A stretch of DNA of 64,000 nucleotides from Limimaricola soesokkakensis. GTDB lineage: Bacteria > Pseudomonadota > Alphaproteobacteria > Rhodobacterales > Rhodobacteraceae. The position numbers and the translations under genes are program-made. Shown here piece after piece: positions 1 through 10,301 of the stretch; positions within the stretch are counted from its first letter, which is position 1, and every line of letters starts with the position of its first letter. A model generated the notes under the pieces. That model saw nothing but the letters and a program-made list of their open reading frames with translations. It did no database searches and had not been told where the DNA came from. The stretch spans positions 372,001 to 436,000 of the forward strand of contig NZ_FWFY01000001.1 of assembly GCF_900172345.1 (NCBI RefSeq), given 5' to 3'.

Positions 1-538
1 TGCACGCGCCATCTGCAACCTCTCGGCCTGGGCGCCGCCGGCTGGACGCGGGACCCGCGAGACCGTGGTGCTCGACCCGGCCCGCGACGGCGAGACGCTG
101 GAACTGATCGACGACGCTTTCAACGCCAACCCGACCTCGCTCTCGGCCGCGCTCGCGGTGCTGGCTGCGGCGCAGACCCGCGACGGCGTGGGCCGGGTGC
201 ATCGCGGTCGCCGCATCGCGATTCTCGGCGACATGCTGGAGCTGGGCCCGCGCGAGCGCGAGATGCATGCCGAGATGGCCGCCGATCCGTCCATGGCGGC
301 GCTCAGGACCGTGCATTGCGTGGGCCCGAGAATGCGCGCGCTGCACGAGGCGCTGCCCGATGCGCAGCGCGGTCGTTGGGTCGAGAAGGTCGAGGAGTTG
401 ATCCCCGAAACCGCGCGGCTGGTCGATTCCGGCGATGTCGTGCTGGTCAAGGGCTCCAAGGGCAGCCATGTCAGCCGTCTTGTTGACGCGATCCGCAAAC
501 TGGGGCAACGGACCCTCTCCGGCGACAAGGAGGCCTGA
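1..538 (+). CDS. murF: UDP-N-acetylmuramoyl-tripeptide--D-alanyl-D-alanine ligase, C-terminal part (cut by window edge)
   Basis: This is the last ~178 codons of MurF, which adds D-Ala-D-Ala to UDP-MurNAc-tripeptide in the cytoplasm using ATP. The frame is open from base 2, so the start lies upstream of the window. Visible are the conserved [10 protein letters not shown] segment (about residue 20 of the fragment), [10 protein letters not shown], and the C-terminal [12 protein letters not shown] motif of the Mur ligase C-terminal domain. The stop lies 5 nt before mraY, in the order murF-mraY-murD typical of dcw clusters, so co-transcription is likely. Identity rests on these motifs plus context. 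Confidence 0.95.
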   Translation, partial: ARAICNLSAWAPPAGRGTRETVVLDPARDGETLELIDDAFNANPTSLSAALAVLAAAQTRDGVGRVHRGRRIAILGDMLELGPREREMHAEMAADPSMAALRTVHCVGPRMRALHEALPDAQRGRWVEKVEELIPETARLVDSGDVVLVKGSKGSHVSRLVDAIRKLGQRTLSGDKEA

Positions 539-543
539 GGCCC

Positions 544-1626
544 ATGCTCTATCTGCTGACGCTGCTGTCCGACGGCGGCGACTTCTTCAACTTGTTTCGC
601 TACATCACCTTCCGTGCCGGCGGGGCCTTCCTCACGTCGCTGCTGTTCGGGTTCCTGTTCGGGCCGCCGCTGATCAACGTGCTGCGCCGCACCCAAGGCA
701 AGGGTCAGCCGATCCGCACCGACGGGCCGGAGGGGCATTTCGTCAAGGCAGGCACGCCGACCATGGGCGGGCTCCTGATCGTCGGCGCGGTGATGACCTC
801 GACGCTGCTCTGGGCGCGGCTCGACAACCCCTACGTGCTGATGGTGCTCTTCGTGACGCTGGGCTTCGCGATGATCGGTTTCGCCGATGATTACGCGAAG
901 GTTCGCAAGCAGAACACGGACGGCGTCTCGGGCAAGCTGCGGCTGCTGATCGGCTTCGCCATCGCCGGTCTCGCGGGCTGGTGGGCGGCGATGTACCATC
1001 CCGACAACCTCACCAACCAGCTCGCCTTTCCGGTCTATAACGAGATGCTGCTCAACCTCGGCATTCTGTTCGTACCCTTTGCCATGGTGGTGATCGTCGG
1101 CGCCGCCAACGCGGTGAACCTGACGGACGGTCTCGACGGACTCGCGATCATGCCGGTGATGATCGCCGCCGGAGCCTTCGGCGTCATCGCCTACGCGGTG
1201 GGCCGAACCGACTTCACCGAGTATCTGGGCGTCCACTACGTACCCGACACCGGCGAGATCCTGATCTTCACCATGGGGCTGATCGGCGGCGGGCTGGGCT
1301 TCCTGTGGTACAACGCGCCGCCCGCGGCGGTCTTCATGGGCGACACCGGCAGCCTCGCGCTGGGTGGTGGCCTCGGCGCCATCGCGGTGGCGACCAAGCA
1401 CGAGATCGTGCTGTCGGTCGTCGGCGGCCTCTTCGTGGTCGAGGCGCTCTCGGTGATCATCCAAGTGCTCTACTTCAAGCGCACCGGCCGCCGGGTGTTC
1501 CTGATGGCGCCGATCCACCACCATTACGAGAAGAAGGGCTGGTCCGAGCCGCAGATCGTGATCCGCTTCTGGATCATCTCGCTGATCCTCGCGATGATCG
1601 GCCTCGCCACGCTGAAGCTGCGCTGA
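544..1626 (+). CDS. mraY: Phospho-N-acetylmuramoyl-pentapeptide-transferase (lipid I synthase)
   Basis: MraY is the integral inner-membrane enzyme that transfers phospho-MurNAc-pentapeptide from UDP to undecaprenyl phosphate, making lipid I. The 360-residue length is normal. Seen in the sequence: about ten hydrophobic segments, the acidic FADDYAK motif near residue 116, [14 protein letters not shown] from residue 189, [10 protein letters not shown] near residue 266, and the histidine motif [10 protein letters not shown] around residue 325. These are the Mg2+/substrate motifs of the family. The ATG is 5 nt after murF and 22 nt separate it from murD, so it sits inside the cell-wall operon. Confidence 0.98.
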   Translation: MLYLLTLLSDGGDFFNLFRYITFRAGGAFLTSLLFGFLFGPPLINVLRRTQGKGQPIRTDGPEGHFVKAGTPTMGGLLIVGAVMTSTLLWARLDNPYVLMVLFVTLGFAMIGFADDYAKVRKQNTDGVSGKLRLLIGFAIAGLAGWWAAMYHPDNLTNQLAFPVYNEMLLNLGILFVPFAMVVIVGAANAVNLTDGLDGLAIMPVMIAAGAFGVIAYAVGRTDFTEYLGVHYVPDTGEILIFTMGLIGGGLGFLWYNAPPAAVFMGDTGSLALGGGLGAIAVATKHEIVLSVVGGLFVVEALSVIIQVLYFKRTGRRVFLMAPIHHHYEKKGWSEPQIVIRFWIISLILAMIGLATLKLR

Positions 1627-1648
1627 GGCGCATTCCACGGAGAGAGCT

Positions 1649-3046
1649 ATGATCCCGGTTCGCGGACATGAGGGCCAGACCGTCGCGGTGCTGGGGCTGG
1701 GCCGGTCCGGCCGGGCAACCGCGGCGGCGCTGAAGGCGGGCGGTGCGCAGGTCGTCGCCTGGGATGACGGCCCCTCTGGGCGCGAGGCGGCCGAAGCCGA
1801 GGGGATCGAGCTGCGCGACCTGACACGCGCGAGCGCCTTCGAGGGCGTGTCGCTGCTCGTCACCTCGCCGGGCATCCCGCATCTTTACCCGGCGCCGCAC
1901 GCCGCCATCGCCGCGGCCTGGGAGGCGGGGGTGCCGGTCGACAACGACATTGGCCTGTTCTTCCGCAGCTTCGCCGCCGAGGGCTTCGACCAGTTCGACA
2001 CGATGCCGCGCATCGTCGCCGTTACCGGCTCGAACGGCAAATCGACCACTTCGGCGCTGATCCACCACATCCTCACCGAGAACGGCCGGCCGGCGCAGCT
2101 TGCCGGCAATATCGGCCGCGGCGTGCTCGACCTCGATCCGCCGCATGACGGCGAGGTGGTGGTGCTGGAGCTGTCGAGCTACCAGACCGAGCTGGCGCGC
2201 GCCCTGACCCCCGATATCGCGGTGCTGACCAACCTCTCGCCCGATCACCTCGACCGGCATGCCGGGCCGGGCGGCTACTTCGCCGCCAAGCGACGACTGT
2301 TCTCCGAAGGCGGGCCGGACCGCGCCGTGATCGGCGTCGACGAGAACGAGGGGCGATACCTTGCCAATCAGCTCGCCACGGGAATGGCCGACGATCGCGT
2401 CATCGCCATCTCCTCGGGGCGCAAGCTGACCGGTCCGGGCTGGAACGTCTTCGCGCGCAAGGGCTTTCTCGCCGAATACCGCAAGGGGCGGCAGGTGGCC
2501 TCGGTCGATCTGCGCGACATCCCCGGTCTGCCGGGCGCGCATAACCACCAGAACGCCTGCGCCGCTTGGGCCGTGGCGCGCAGCCTTGGCCTCGGCCCGC
2601 GCGGCATCGAAGCGGCGCTGCGCTCCTATCCCGGCCTGCCGCATCGCTCGCAGCGCGTGGCCGAAAAGGATGGCGTGGCCTTCGTCAACGACAGCAAGGC
2701 CACCAATGTCGACGCAGCCGCCAAGGCCCTTGCGGCCTTTCCGCGCATCCGCTGGATCTGTGGCGGGCTGGAGAAGGAGGGCGGCCTGTCGGGGCTGGGC
2801 GAGGGCCTGTCGCATGTCGCCAAGGCCTATGTGATCGGCCGCGAGGCCGAGGCCTTCGCGGTGAAGCTCTCGGGCGTCGAGGCGGAGGTGTGCGGCACGA
2901 TGGCGGTCGCGGTGAAGCGCGCCATGGAAGAGGCCGAGCCGGGCGAGGTGGTTCTGCTGGCGCCCGCGGCGGCGAGCTTCGACCAGTACGACAACTTCGA
3001 GAAGCGCGGCGATGATTTCGTAGCCTGCGTCCGAGGGCTCCTCTAA
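1649..3046 (+). CDS. murD: UDP-N-acetylmuramoylalanine--D-glutamate ligase
   Basis: MurD adds D-glutamate to UDP-MurNAc-L-Ala in the cytoplasm, using ATP. The 465 residues carry an N-terminal Rossmann-like domain ([19 protein letters not shown], residues about 10-30), the ATP-binding loop [15 protein letters not shown] starting near residue 126, [10 protein letters not shown] near residue 197, and the C-terminal domain with [13 protein letters not shown]. The start follows CGGAGAGAG with good spacing. The stop is only 14 nt from the stop of the minus-strand flavoprotein, so the + strand operon is interrupted here and ftsW must be reached by read-through or its own promoter. Confidence 0.97.
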   Translation: MIPVRGHEGQTVAVLGLGRSGRATAAALKAGGAQVVAWDDGPSGREAAEAEGIELRDLTRASAFEGVSLLVTSPGIPHLYPAPHAAIAAAWEAGVPVDNDIGLFFRSFAAEGFDQFDTMPRIVAVTGSNGKSTTSALIHHILTENGRPAQLAGNIGRGVLDLDPPHDGEVVVLELSSYQTELARALTPDIAVLTNLSPDHLDRHAGPGGYFAAKRRLFSEGGPDRAVIGVDENEGRYLANQLATGMADDRVIAISSGRKLTGPGWNVFARKGFLAEYRKGRQVASVDLRDIPGLPGAHNHQNACAAWAVARSLGLGPRGIEAALRSYPGLPHRSQRVAEKDGVAFVNDSKATNVDAAAKALAAFPRIRWICGGLEKEGGLSGLGEGLSHVAKAYVIGREAEAFAVKLSGVEAEVCGTMAVAVKRAMEEAEPGEVVLLAPAAASFDQYDNFEKRGDDFVACVRGLL

Positions 3047-3060
3047 GGGCCGCGGGGCGC

Positions 3061-4251
3061 TCAGCCGCCCTGCGCGATCGCCGTCCCCGCAGCAAAGCCC
3101 GACGCCCAGGCCCATTGAAAGTTGTAGCCGCCGAGCCAGCCGGTGACGTCGACGCATTCGCCGATGAAATGCAGCCCCGGCACCGATTTGGCCTCCATCG
3201 TCTTCGATGACAGGGCATCGGTCGAAACACCGCCCAGGGTCACCTCTGCCGTGCGGTAGCCCTCGGTGCCGGTGGGGGTGAGCCGCCAATTCCGCAAGCC
3301 CTCGCAGAGCGCATCGATGGCACGGTCGGATTGGTCCGCCATGTTGCCCTGCATCGGATGCTCCGTGACCCAGGCCTCGACCAGCCGCGCAGGCAGATGC
3401 TGCGCCAGAACCGTCTTCAACGCCTTCTTCCCGTCGCTGCGCCGCGCCGCGCGGAGGCTTTCGGCAAGCGTGCCGCTAGGGGCGAGATCGAGGCGGATCT
3501 CGCCGCCCTCGCGCCAATAGGAGGAGGCCTGCAGGATCGCGGGGCCTGATAGGCCGCGATGGGTGAAGAGCAGCGCCTCGTCGAAGGCGGGGCCGTCGGC
3601 CTGCGCGCGCACTGGTAGCGCCACGCCGGACAGCCCGGCGAAACGGTCGGGAAAGGTCAGCGGCACGAGTCCCGGCCGCGTTTCGGCCAGCGGCAGGCCG
3701 AACTGTTCGGCGATCCGGTAGGCCAGACCCGTCGCGCCCATCTTGGGAATCGACTTGCCGCCCGTCGCCACGACGACGCGGGCCGCGCGGATCGACTCGC
3801 GTTGGCCCGCGCGTTCGATCACCGCCCGGAACCCGCTCTCCTCGCGGGACAGTTCGACCAGCGATGTCTCGAGCGACAATTCGGCGCCGGCTTCGCGCAT
3901 CTCGGTCAGCAGCATGGCGACGATCTGGGTGGCCTTGCCGTCGCAGAACAGCTGGCCCAGCGTCTTTTCATGCCAGGCGATGCCGTGCTTCTGCACCAGG
4001 TCGAGGAAATCCCAAGCCGTGTAGCGCGCCAGCGCCGATTTGTGGAAATGGGGATTCGCGCCGAGAAAACATTCAGGCGCGGTCCGCAGGTTGGTGAAGT
4101 TGCAGCGGCCGCCGCCCGAAATGCGAATCTTCTCGCCGGGGTTGCGGGCGTGATCGATCACCAGCGCGTCGCCCCCCGCATGGATGGCCGCGAAAAGACC
4201 GGCGGCGCCGGCCCCGAGGATCAGGGTGTTGATCTGCCGAATATTGTTCAT
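3061..4251 (-). CDS. NAD(P)/FAD-dependent oxidoreductase, BaiN/YhiN (HI0933) family
   Basis: A flavoprotein of 396 residues. The start is taken at the ATG giving MNNIRQINTLILGAGAAG, whose G13-x-G15-xx-G18 is the FAD Rossmann fingerprint; an upstream ATG at 4302 would add 17 unconserved residues. Other family marks are EKIRISGGGRCNFTN (about residues 55-69), VVATGGKSIPKMGATG mid-protein, and the C-terminal FIGECVDVTGWLGGYN and FQWAWASG segments that close the FAD site. The HI0933 family contains reductases and oxidases of varied or unknown substrate, so no reaction is assigned. It lies on the opposite strand inside the cell-wall cluster, convergent with murD and divergent from ftsW. Confidence 0.9.
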   Translation of the reverse strand: MNNIRQINTLILGAGAAGLFAAIHAGGDALVIDHARNPGEKIRISGGGRCNFTNLRTAPECFLGANPHFHKSALARYTAWDFLDLVQKHGIAWHEKTLGQLFCDGKATQIVAMLLTEMREAGAELSLETSLVELSREESGFRAVIERAGQRESIRAARVVVATGGKSIPKMGATGLAYRIAEQFGLPLAETRPGLVPLTFPDRFAGLSGVALPVRAQADGPAFDEALLFTHRGLSGPAILQASSYWREGGEIRLDLAPSGTLAESLRAARRSDGKKALKTVLAQHLPARLVEAWVTEHPMQGNMADQSDRAIDALCEGLRNWRLTPTGTEGYRTAEVTLGGVSTDALSSKTMEAKSVPGLHFIGECVDVTGWLGGYNFQWAWASGFAAGTAIAQGG

Positions 4252-4403
4252 GACTGGGCACCTGCCGCTTTTCTGCCACGGGCTCAAGCCTCGTGGCGGC
4301 AAAGACTGGACGTTATTTTCATGGTCAATCCGGCATGAGCGCGCTAGTCTCTCCCGCAGACCCGCACAAGCGGGCAGGGCAGAGGCAATCAGGCAGCAGG
4401 TTC

Positions 4404-5570
4404 ATGACCGAAATGGTGCATGGGGCGGTCCCGGTCAGGACCGTCGATCCGATACTCCCGCGCTGGTGGCGCACCATCGATGTCTGGACCATGTCCTGCA
4501 TCCTGTTGCTGTTTGCGATCGGCATCCTGCTGGGCCTCGCGGCCTCGCCGCCGCTGGCCTCGCGCAACGGTCTCGACCCGTTCTATTACGTCAGCCGCCA
4601 GGCCTTCTTCGGCATCGTCTCACTCGCGGTGATGATGGGCATCTCGATGATGACCCCGCAGATGGTGCGCCGTCTCGCGGTGCTGGGATTCGCGGGCGCC
4701 TTCGTCGCGCTGATGCTGCTGCCGTTCTTCGGCACCGATTTCGGCAAGGGCGCCGTGCGCTGGTTCTCCTTCGGCTTTGCCTCCGTGCAGCCCTCCGAGT
4801 TCCTCAAGCCCGGCTTCGTGGTGGTGGCGGCCTGGTTCATGGCCGCGGGGATGGAGCCCTCCGGCCCTCCGGGGCGGATGTGGTCCTTTGCGCTTGCCTT
4901 CACCATCGTGATGTTCCTCGCACTGCAGCCCGATTTCGGTCAGGCGGCGCTGGTGCTGTTCTCTTGGGGCGTGATGTATTTCGTGGGCGGCGCACCGATG
5001 GTGCTGCTTCTCGGCCTTGCTGGCGCCGTCGTCGCCGGCGGCACGCTGGCCTATAGCAACTCCGAACACTTCGCGCGCCGCATCGACGGCTTCCTTGCCG
5101 CCGAAGTCGATCCCAATACCCAGCTGGGCTACGCCACCAACGCGATCCGCGAGGGCGGCTTCTTCGGTGTCGGCGTTGGTGAGGGGCAGGTGAAATGGTC
5201 GCTGCCCGATGCGCATACCGATTTCATCATTGCGGTGGCGGCCGAGGAATACGGCCTGATCTGCGTTCTGGTGATCATCGCGCTCTATGCCACGGTGGTG
5301 GTGCGCTCGCTGCTGCGGCTGATGAAGGAACGCGACACCTTCATCCGGCTCGCCGGCACCGGCCTCGCCTGCGCCTTCGGCGTGCAGGCGATGATCAACA
5401 TGGGCGTCGCGGTGCGGCTGCTGCCCGCCAAGGGCATGACGCTTCCCTTCGTGAGCTATGGCGGCTCCTCGGTGATCGCGTCGGGCATCGCGCTGGGCAT
5501 GCTTCTGGCCTTTACCCGCACCCGTCCGCAGGGCGGCATTGGCGACATCCTGCTGCGGCGGGGCCGCTGA
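4404..5570 (+). CDS. ftsW: Lipid II polymerase of the divisome, SEDS family FtsW
   Basis: FtsW is the SEDS glycosyltransferase that polymerises septal peptidoglycan with its partner FtsI. The chosen ATG begins [17 protein letters not shown] and gives 388 residues; the frame stays open upstream to 4293 but that part is not membrane-like. About ten transmembrane segments are visible. Family marks are [19 protein letters not shown] (SEDS motif), [16 protein letters not shown], the large periplasmic loop, [14 protein letters not shown], and [15 protein letters not shown] near the C-terminus. The stop shares its last base with the murG ATG, so the two are translationally coupled. About 150 nt separate it from the divergent flavoprotein, enough for a promoter. 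Confidence 0.96.
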   Translation: MTEMVHGAVPVRTVDPILPRWWRTIDVWTMSCILLLFAIGILLGLAASPPLASRNGLDPFYYVSRQAFFGIVSLAVMMGISMMTPQMVRRLAVLGFAGAFVALMLLPFFGTDFGKGAVRWFSFGFASVQPSEFLKPGFVVVAAWFMAAGMEPSGPPGRMWSFALAFTIVMFLALQPDFGQAALVLFSWGVMYFVGGAPMVLLLGLAGAVVAGGTLAYSNSEHFARRIDGFLAAEVDPNTQLGYATNAIREGGFFGVGVGEGQVKWSLPDAHTDFIIAVAAEEYGLICVLVIIALYATVVVRSLLRLMKERDTFIRLAGTGLACAFGVQAMINMGVAVRLLPAKGMTLPFVSYGGSSVIASGIALGMLLAFTRTRPQGGIGDILLRRGR

Positions 5571-6676
5571 TGTCGGCGCCGCTCCTCGTGATCGCCGCCG
5601 GCGGCACCGGCGGACACATGTTCCCCGCCCAGGCGCTGGCCGAGCTGATGCTCACCCGTGGCTGGCGGGTGAAGCTCTCCACCGATGCGCGCGGCGCGCG
5701 CTACACGCAGGGCTTTCCGCGCGAGGTCGAGATCGAGCAAGTCGGCGCCGCCACCTTCGCCCGGGGCGGACTTTCGGCAAAGGCGATCGCGCCCTTTCGC
5801 ATCACGGCCGGTGTCGCCGCGGCGGTGAGCCGGATGATGCGCGATCGGCCGGCCGCCGTGGTGGGGTTCGGCGGCTACCCGTCGATCCCGGCGCTGGCCG
5901 CGGCAACACTGCTCAAGCTGCCGAGGATGATCCACGAGCAGAATGGCGTGCTGGGACGGGTGAACGCGCTCTTCGCACGGCGTGTCCATGCGGTGGCATG
6001 CGGGACGTGGCCCACCGAGCTGCCCCCGGGTGTCGAGGCGGTCCACACCGGCAACCCGGTACGACGCGCCGTGCTCGACCGCGTCGGCGCGGCCTATATC
6101 CCGCCGGGCGATTACCCGATGTCGGTGCTGGTGATCGGCGGCAGCCAAGGCGCGCGGATCCTGTCGGACGTGGTGCCGCCGGCAATCGCCAACCTGCCAG
6201 CAGAGCTGCGCCGCCGGGTCCGCGTCAGCCATCAGGCCCGCGAAGAGGACGTGCAACGCGTCTCGACCTACTATTCCGACGAGGGCATCGACGCCGACGT
6301 TCAGACCTTTTTTGCGGACGTGCCGACCCGGATGAGCGAGGCCCAGCTAGTGATCTGCCGCTCCGGCGCGTCGACGGTGGCCGATCTGAGCGTGATCGGC
6401 CGGCCGGCGATCCTCGTTCCCTTTGCCTCCGCCGCCGCCGACCACCAGACCGCGAACGCGCGGGGCCTTGTCGAAGCCGGCGCGGCGATCATGTTCCCCG
6501 AGAAGAAATTCCACGTCGAGGCGCTGAGCGAGAAGATCGCCTTGGTGCTCGGTGACAGCGACGGCGCGATGCGCATGGCCCATGCGGCGCGCGACGCAGG
6601 CGTACCGGACGCGGCGGAGCGCCTTGCGGGGGTTGTGGAGCGCCTCGTGGACGCAGAGAAGGGGAAAGATTCTTGA
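5570..6676 (+). CDS. murG: Undecaprenyldiphospho-muramoylpentapeptide beta-N-acetylglucosaminyltransferase
   Basis: MurG (368 residues) transfers GlcNAc onto lipid I at the cytoplasmic face of the inner membrane, giving lipid II. The N-terminal loop [17 protein letters not shown] has the conserved GGTGGH at residues 11-16. The C-domain shows [35 protein letters not shown], and the UDP-GlcNAc site [19 protein letters not shown] followed by [14 protein letters not shown]. The ATG overlaps the ftsW stop by one base, and the TGA ends on the A of the next ATG (murC), so ftsW-murG-murC form a tightly coupled block. Confidence 0.97.
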   Translation: MSAPLLVIAAGGTGGHMFPAQALAELMLTRGWRVKLSTDARGARYTQGFPREVEIEQVGAATFARGGLSAKAIAPFRITAGVAAAVSRMMRDRPAAVVGFGGYPSIPALAAATLLKLPRMIHEQNGVLGRVNALFARRVHAVACGTWPTELPPGVEAVHTGNPVRRAVLDRVGAAYIPPGDYPMSVLVIGGSQGARILSDVVPPAIANLPAELRRRVRVSHQAREEDVQRVSTYYSDEGIDADVQTFFADVPTRMSEAQLVICRSGASTVADLSVIGRPAILVPFASAAADHQTANARGLVEAGAAIMFPEKKFHVEALSEKIALVLGDSDGAMRMAHAARDAGVPDAAERLAGVVERLVDAEKGKDS

Positions 6677-8097
6677 TGGACGGGACGCAACCGATGAACG
6701 CCGCCACGAAACTGCCGCTCGATGTCGGTCCGATTCACTTCGTGGGCATCGGCGGGATCGGCATGTCCGGCATCGCCGAGGTGCTGCTCAACCAAGGCTA
6801 CACGATCCAGGGCTCGGACCTGAAGGGCTCGAAGATCACCGAGCGTCTCGAAGGGCTGGGCGCCCGCATCTTCATCGGTCAGTCGGGGGAGAACCTCGAT
6901 GGCGCCGAGGTGGTGGTGATCTCCTCCGCCATCAAGCCGGGCAATCCCGAACTCGACGAGGCGCGCCGGCGGGGCCTGCCGGTGGTGCGCCGCGCCGAGA
7001 TGCTGGCCGAACTGATGCGGCTGCGCTCGAACGTCGCTGTCGGCGGCACCCATGGCAAGACCACCACCACCACCATGGTGGCGACGCTGCTCGACGCCGG
7101 GCATTTCGACCCCACGGTCATCAATGGCGGCATCATCCATGCCTATGGCTCGAACGCCCGGATGGGGCAGGGCGAATGGATGGTGGTCGAGGCTGACGAG
7201 AGCGACGGCACCTTCAACCGGCTGCCCGCGACCATCGCCATCGTCACCAATATCGACCCCGAGCACATGGATCACTGGGGTTCGATCGAGGGGCTCAGGA
7301 AGGGCTTCCTCGACTTCGTCTCGAACATCCCCTTTTACGGCCTCGCGGTGTGCTGCACCGATCATCCTGAAGTGCAGGCGCTGGTCGGCAAGATCACTGA
7401 TCGCCGGGTCGTTACCTTCGGTTTCAACGCGCAGGCCGATGTGCGGGCCGCGAACCTGACATACAAGGCTGGCGTAGCGCATTTCGACATCGTGCTGCGG
7501 GCCGAGGACGCGGTGATCGAGGGCTGCAGCCTGCCGATGCCGGGGGACCACAACGTCTCGAACGCGCTGGCCGCTGTCGCGGTGGCACGGCATCTGGGCA
7601 TGAAGCGCGATGAAATCCGCGCGGCGCTAGCGGCTTTCGGCGGCGTCAATCGCCGCTTCACCAAGGTGGGCGAATGGAACGGCGTGGCGATCATCGACGA
7701 TTACGGCCACCACCCGGTCGAGATCGCCGCGGTGCTGCGGGCCGCGCGTCAGGCGAGCGAGGGGCGGGTGATCGCGGTGCACCAGCCGCATCGCTACACC
7801 CGCCTGTCCTCGCTCTTCGATGATTTCTGCACCTGCTTCAACGATGCCGACGTGGTCGGCATCTCCGACATCTATGCTGCTGGTGAAGAGCCGATCGAGG
7901 GGGCGGGGCGCGACGACCTCGTCGCCGGGCTGATCCGCCACGGCCATCGCCATGCCCGCGCCGTCACCTCCGAGGAAGATCTCGCGCGACTTGTGCGCGA
8001 GCAGGCGCGGCCGGGCGACATCGTGGTCTGTCTCGGCGCCGGCACGATCAGCGCCTGGGCCGGCGCACTGCCCGCAAGGCTGGGACAGGACGGATGA
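6676..8097 (+). CDS. murC: UDP-N-acetylmuramate--L-alanine ligase
   Basis: MurC adds L-alanine to UDP-MurNAc in the cytoplasm. From the ATG at 6676 it has 473 residues: the Rossmann motif [12 protein letters not shown] (residues 21-32), the ATP loop [14 protein letters not shown] from about residue 123, [21 protein letters not shown], and the C-terminal [12 protein letters not shown]. Three starts are possible: TTG 6673, ATG 6676 (overlapping the murG stop by one base) and ATG 6694 (MNAATKLPL). The conserved domain begins after all of them, so function is unaffected. The last four bases overlap the DUF2484 start. Confidence 0.96.
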   Translation: MDGTQPMNAATKLPLDVGPIHFVGIGGIGMSGIAEVLLNQGYTIQGSDLKGSKITERLEGLGARIFIGQSGENLDGAEVVVISSAIKPGNPELDEARRRGLPVVRRAEMLAELMRLRSNVAVGGTHGKTTTTTMVATLLDAGHFDPTVINGGIIHAYGSNARMGQGEWMVVEADESDGTFNRLPATIAIVTNIDPEHMDHWGSIEGLRKGFLDFVSNIPFYGLAVCCTDHPEVQALVGKITDRRVVTFGFNAQADVRAANLTYKAGVAHFDIVLRAEDAVIEGCSLPMPGDHNVSNALAAVAVARHLGMKRDEIRAALAAFGGVNRRFTKVGEWNGVAIIDDYGHHPVEIAAVLRAARQASEGRVIAVHQPHRYTRLSSLFDDFCTCFNDADVVGISDIYAAGEEPIEGAGRDDLVAGLIRHGHRHARAVTSEEDLARLVREQARPGDIVVCLGAGTISAWAGALPARLGQDG

Positions 8098-8351
8098 GCG
8101 CAGTGCAGGCCCTGCCGCTGGCGGCCGCCTGCCTCTGGCTAATTGCGGCCAATATGGCGGCCATGCTGCCGCGCGACAATCACCGTAAATGTGCCAGCGT
8201 GCTGGTGGTGATCGGCGTGCCGCTTCTGGGCTGGGTCACCTTCGCGCTGGGCCCGGTCCTGGGCGTGATGCTGATGGCTGGCGGCGCCTCGGTGCTGCGC
8301 TGGCCCCTGAGGGCCGCCGGGCGGCGGCTGCGTCGACTGGGAGGAGCATGA
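8094..8351 (+). CDS. Small membrane protein, DUF2484 family
   Basis: An 85-residue hydrophobic protein beginning [20 protein letters not shown], with two or three predicted membrane helices (residues about 5-20, 35-52 and 53-68) and an arginine-rich tail [12 protein letters not shown]. It resembles the DUF2484 family, which I know mainly from Rhodobacterales and from this position between murC and murB. Its start overlaps the murC stop (ATGA) and its stop overlaps the murB start region, so it is translated as part of the cell-wall operon. No biochemical function is known to me. Location suggests a role in envelope growth or division, which is inference. Confidence 0.8.
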   Translation: MSAVQALPLAAACLWLIAANMAAMLPRDNHRKCASVLVVIGVPLLGWVTFALGPVLGVMLMAGGASVLRWPLRAAGRRLRRLGGA

Positions 8352-9289
8352 TGACCGATCTTTCCGATCCTCTGCCGCAGGTGCGCGGCCGGCTGACGCC
8401 GAACCGGCCACTCTCCGATCTGACATGGCTGCGGGTCGGCGGTCCGGCCGACTGGCTGTTCCAGCCCGCCGATCGCGAGGATCTCGCCGATTTCCTGCGT
8501 GATCTCGACCCTTCGGTGCCGGTCTTCCCGATGGGGGTCGGCTCGAACCTGATCGTGCGCGATGGCGGGGTGCGGGGCGTGGTGATCCGGCTCGGTCGCG
8601 GCTTCAACGGCATCGAGATCGGCGATGACGGCAGCGTCACGGCCGGCGCGGCCGCGCTCGATTCGCATGTCGCGCGCAAGGCGGCGCAGGCGGGGCGCGA
8701 CCTGACCTTCCTGCGCACCATCCCGGGCGCCATCGGCGGCGCGGTGCGGATGAATGCGGGCTGTTACGGGGCCTATGTCGCCGATGTGCTGCGCGAGGTG
8801 AGCGTGATCCACCGCGACGGCCGGACCGAGGTGCTGCCTGCAGAAGCGCTTGAGCTGGGCTATCGCTCCAGTTCCTTGCCGGAGGGGGCGGTGATCGTCG
8901 AGGCCGTTTTCGACGCAGGCCCCGGCGAGGCGGCTGCGCTCGAGGCGCGGATGGAGGAGCAGATCGCGAAGCGCGACGCCAGCCAGCCCACCAAGGACAG
9001 GACCGCGGGCTCGACCTTCCGCAATCCGGCCGGGTTTTCCTCCACGGGGCGCGCTGATGACAGCCACGAGCTGAAGGCCTGGAAGGTGATCGACGAGGCC
9101 GGGCTGCGCGGGGCACGGCTCGGCGGCGCGGTGATGAACGAAAAGCACCCGAATTTCCTCACCAATGCCGGCGAGGCCACGGCGGCCGAGCTCGAAGCTC
9201 TGGGCGAGAAGGTCCGGAAAAGGGTTTACGAGCATTCCGGCCTGACGCTAGAGTGGGAAATCATGCGGGTCGGGCAGCCGTCCGCGTGA
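8351..9289 (+). CDS. murB: UDP-N-acetylenolpyruvoylglucosamine reductase
   Basis: MurB is the FAD- and NADPH-dependent reductase that makes UDP-MurNAc. The 312-residue protein shows [14 protein letters not shown] near the N-terminus, [13 protein letters not shown] and [14 protein letters not shown] (FAD domain), [27 protein letters not shown], and the AGSTFRNP segment with the serine that acts as proton donor in the family. Two adjacent ATGs (8348 and 8351) follow GGGAGGAG. The second is preferred because the first would leave only one base between the ribosome binding site and the start. The DUF2484 stop overlaps this start. Confidence 0.95.
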   Translation: MTDLSDPLPQVRGRLTPNRPLSDLTWLRVGGPADWLFQPADREDLADFLRDLDPSVPVFPMGVGSNLIVRDGGVRGVVIRLGRGFNGIEIGDDGSVTAGAAALDSHVARKAAQAGRDLTFLRTIPGAIGGAVRMNAGCYGAYVADVLREVSVIHRDGRTEVLPAEALELGYRSSSLPEGAVIVEAVFDAGPGEAAALEARMEEQIAKRDASQPTKDRTAGSTFRNPAGFSSTGRADDSHELKAWKVIDEAGLRGARLGGAVMNEKHPNFLTNAGEATAAELEALGEKVRKRVYEHSGLTLEWEIMRVGQPSA

Positions 9290-9305
9290 CAAGCGAATAA
9301 TTCGG

Positions 9306-9322
9306 TCCCCGCAAAGCGGGGA
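9306..9322. other. Short hairpin in the murB-ddl gap
   Basis: TCCCCGC-AAA-GCGGGGA forms a perfect 7-bp stem with a 3-nt loop in the 97-nt gap between murB and ddl. No T-run follows, so it is unlikely to be a full intrinsic terminator. It could cause a pause or form an mRNA processing/stability end within the operon. Confidence 0.4.
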
Positions 9323-9386
9323 AGGCCCGGAATGGGTTATAACAATGACGCGTCGTTCAGCGGCGCGCGAATGGGGCAGTCTGGGA

Positions 9387-10301
9387 ATGTCGAGCGGGAC
9401 ACATCCCAAGGTCGTCGTGTTGATGGGCGGACCCTCGGCCGAGCGCGAGGTCTCCTTGTCATCCGGGCGCGAATGCGCGGCGGCCTTGCGGCAGGCGGGA
9501 TACGAGGTCGTCGAGGTCGATGCCGGCCCCGACCTGCCGTCGCAACTCCAATCCCATGCGCCCGACGTCGTCTTCAACGCGCTGCACGGCCGCCGCGGCG
9601 AGGATGGATGCGTTCAGGGCCTGCTGGAATGGCTGCGCATCCCCTATACCCATTCCGGAGTGCTGGCCTCGGCGCTCGCCATGGACAAGGAGGCATCCAA
9701 GGCCGCCTTCCGCGCCGCCGGCCTGCCCGTGGCCGAAAGCCGTCTGGCCTCGAAGGCCGAGGCGATGGCGACGCATCTGCTGCCGCTGCCCTACGTGATC
9801 AAGCCCAACAACGAAGGCTCCAGCGTCGGCGTCTACATCGTGGCCGAGGGCGCGAACGCGCCGCCGCAGCTTTCCGATGACATGCCCGAGACGGTGATGG
9901 TCGAGAGCTACCTGCCGGGGCGCGAGCTGACGACGACGGTGATGGGGGACCGGGCGCTCACAGTAACGGACATCGTCACGAGCGGCTGGTACGATTACGA
10001 CGCCAAGTACAAGACCGGCGGCTCGCACCATGTCGTGCCCGCCGACATCCCGGCCGAGATCTTCGAGGCCTGCCTCGATTATGCGCTTCGGGCGCATCGG
10101 GCGCTGGGCTGCCGTGGCCTGTCGCGTACCGATTTCCGCTGGGACGAGGCGCGCGGGCTCGACGGTCTGGTGCTGCTCGAGACCAACACCCAGCCCGGCA
10201 TGACGCCCACCTCGCTCGCGCCCGAGCAGGCGGCGAGGACCGGGATCTCCTTTCCGGACCTGTGCCGCTGGCTGGTGGAGGATGCCTCGTGCGATCGCTG
10301 A
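9387..10301 (+). CDS. ddl: D-alanine--D-alanine ligase
   Basis: Ddl makes the D-Ala-D-Ala dipeptide used by MurF. From the ATG giving [20 protein letters not shown] it has 304 residues, close to the usual ~306; an upstream ATG at 9345 would add 14 unconserved residues. ATP-grasp features are [18 protein letters not shown] (residues about 55-72), [29 protein letters not shown], and the metal-binding end [16 protein letters not shown]. The normal HGxxGEDG reads HGRRGEDG. Its end overlaps the GTG start of ftsQ by 13 nt. Confidence 0.96.
   Translation: MSSGTHPKVVVLMGGPSAEREVSLSSGRECAAALRQAGYEVVEVDAGPDLPSQLQSHAPDVVFNALHGRRGEDGCVQGLLEWLRIPYTHSGVLASALAMDKEASKAAFRAAGLPVAESRLASKAEAMATHLLPLPYVIKPNNEGSSVGVYIVAEGANAPPQLSDDMPETVMVESYLPGRELTTTVMGDRALTVTDIVTSGWYDYDAKYKTGGSHHVVPADIPAEIFEACLDYALRAHRALGCRGLSRTDFRWDEARGLDGLVLLETNTQPGMTPTSLAPEQAARTGISFPDLCRWLVEDASCDR

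Noticed and set aside
1574-3289. Minus-strand open frame opposite murD
   Set aside because: Shadow of murD; Arg/His/Gly-rich translation and no ribosome binding site context.
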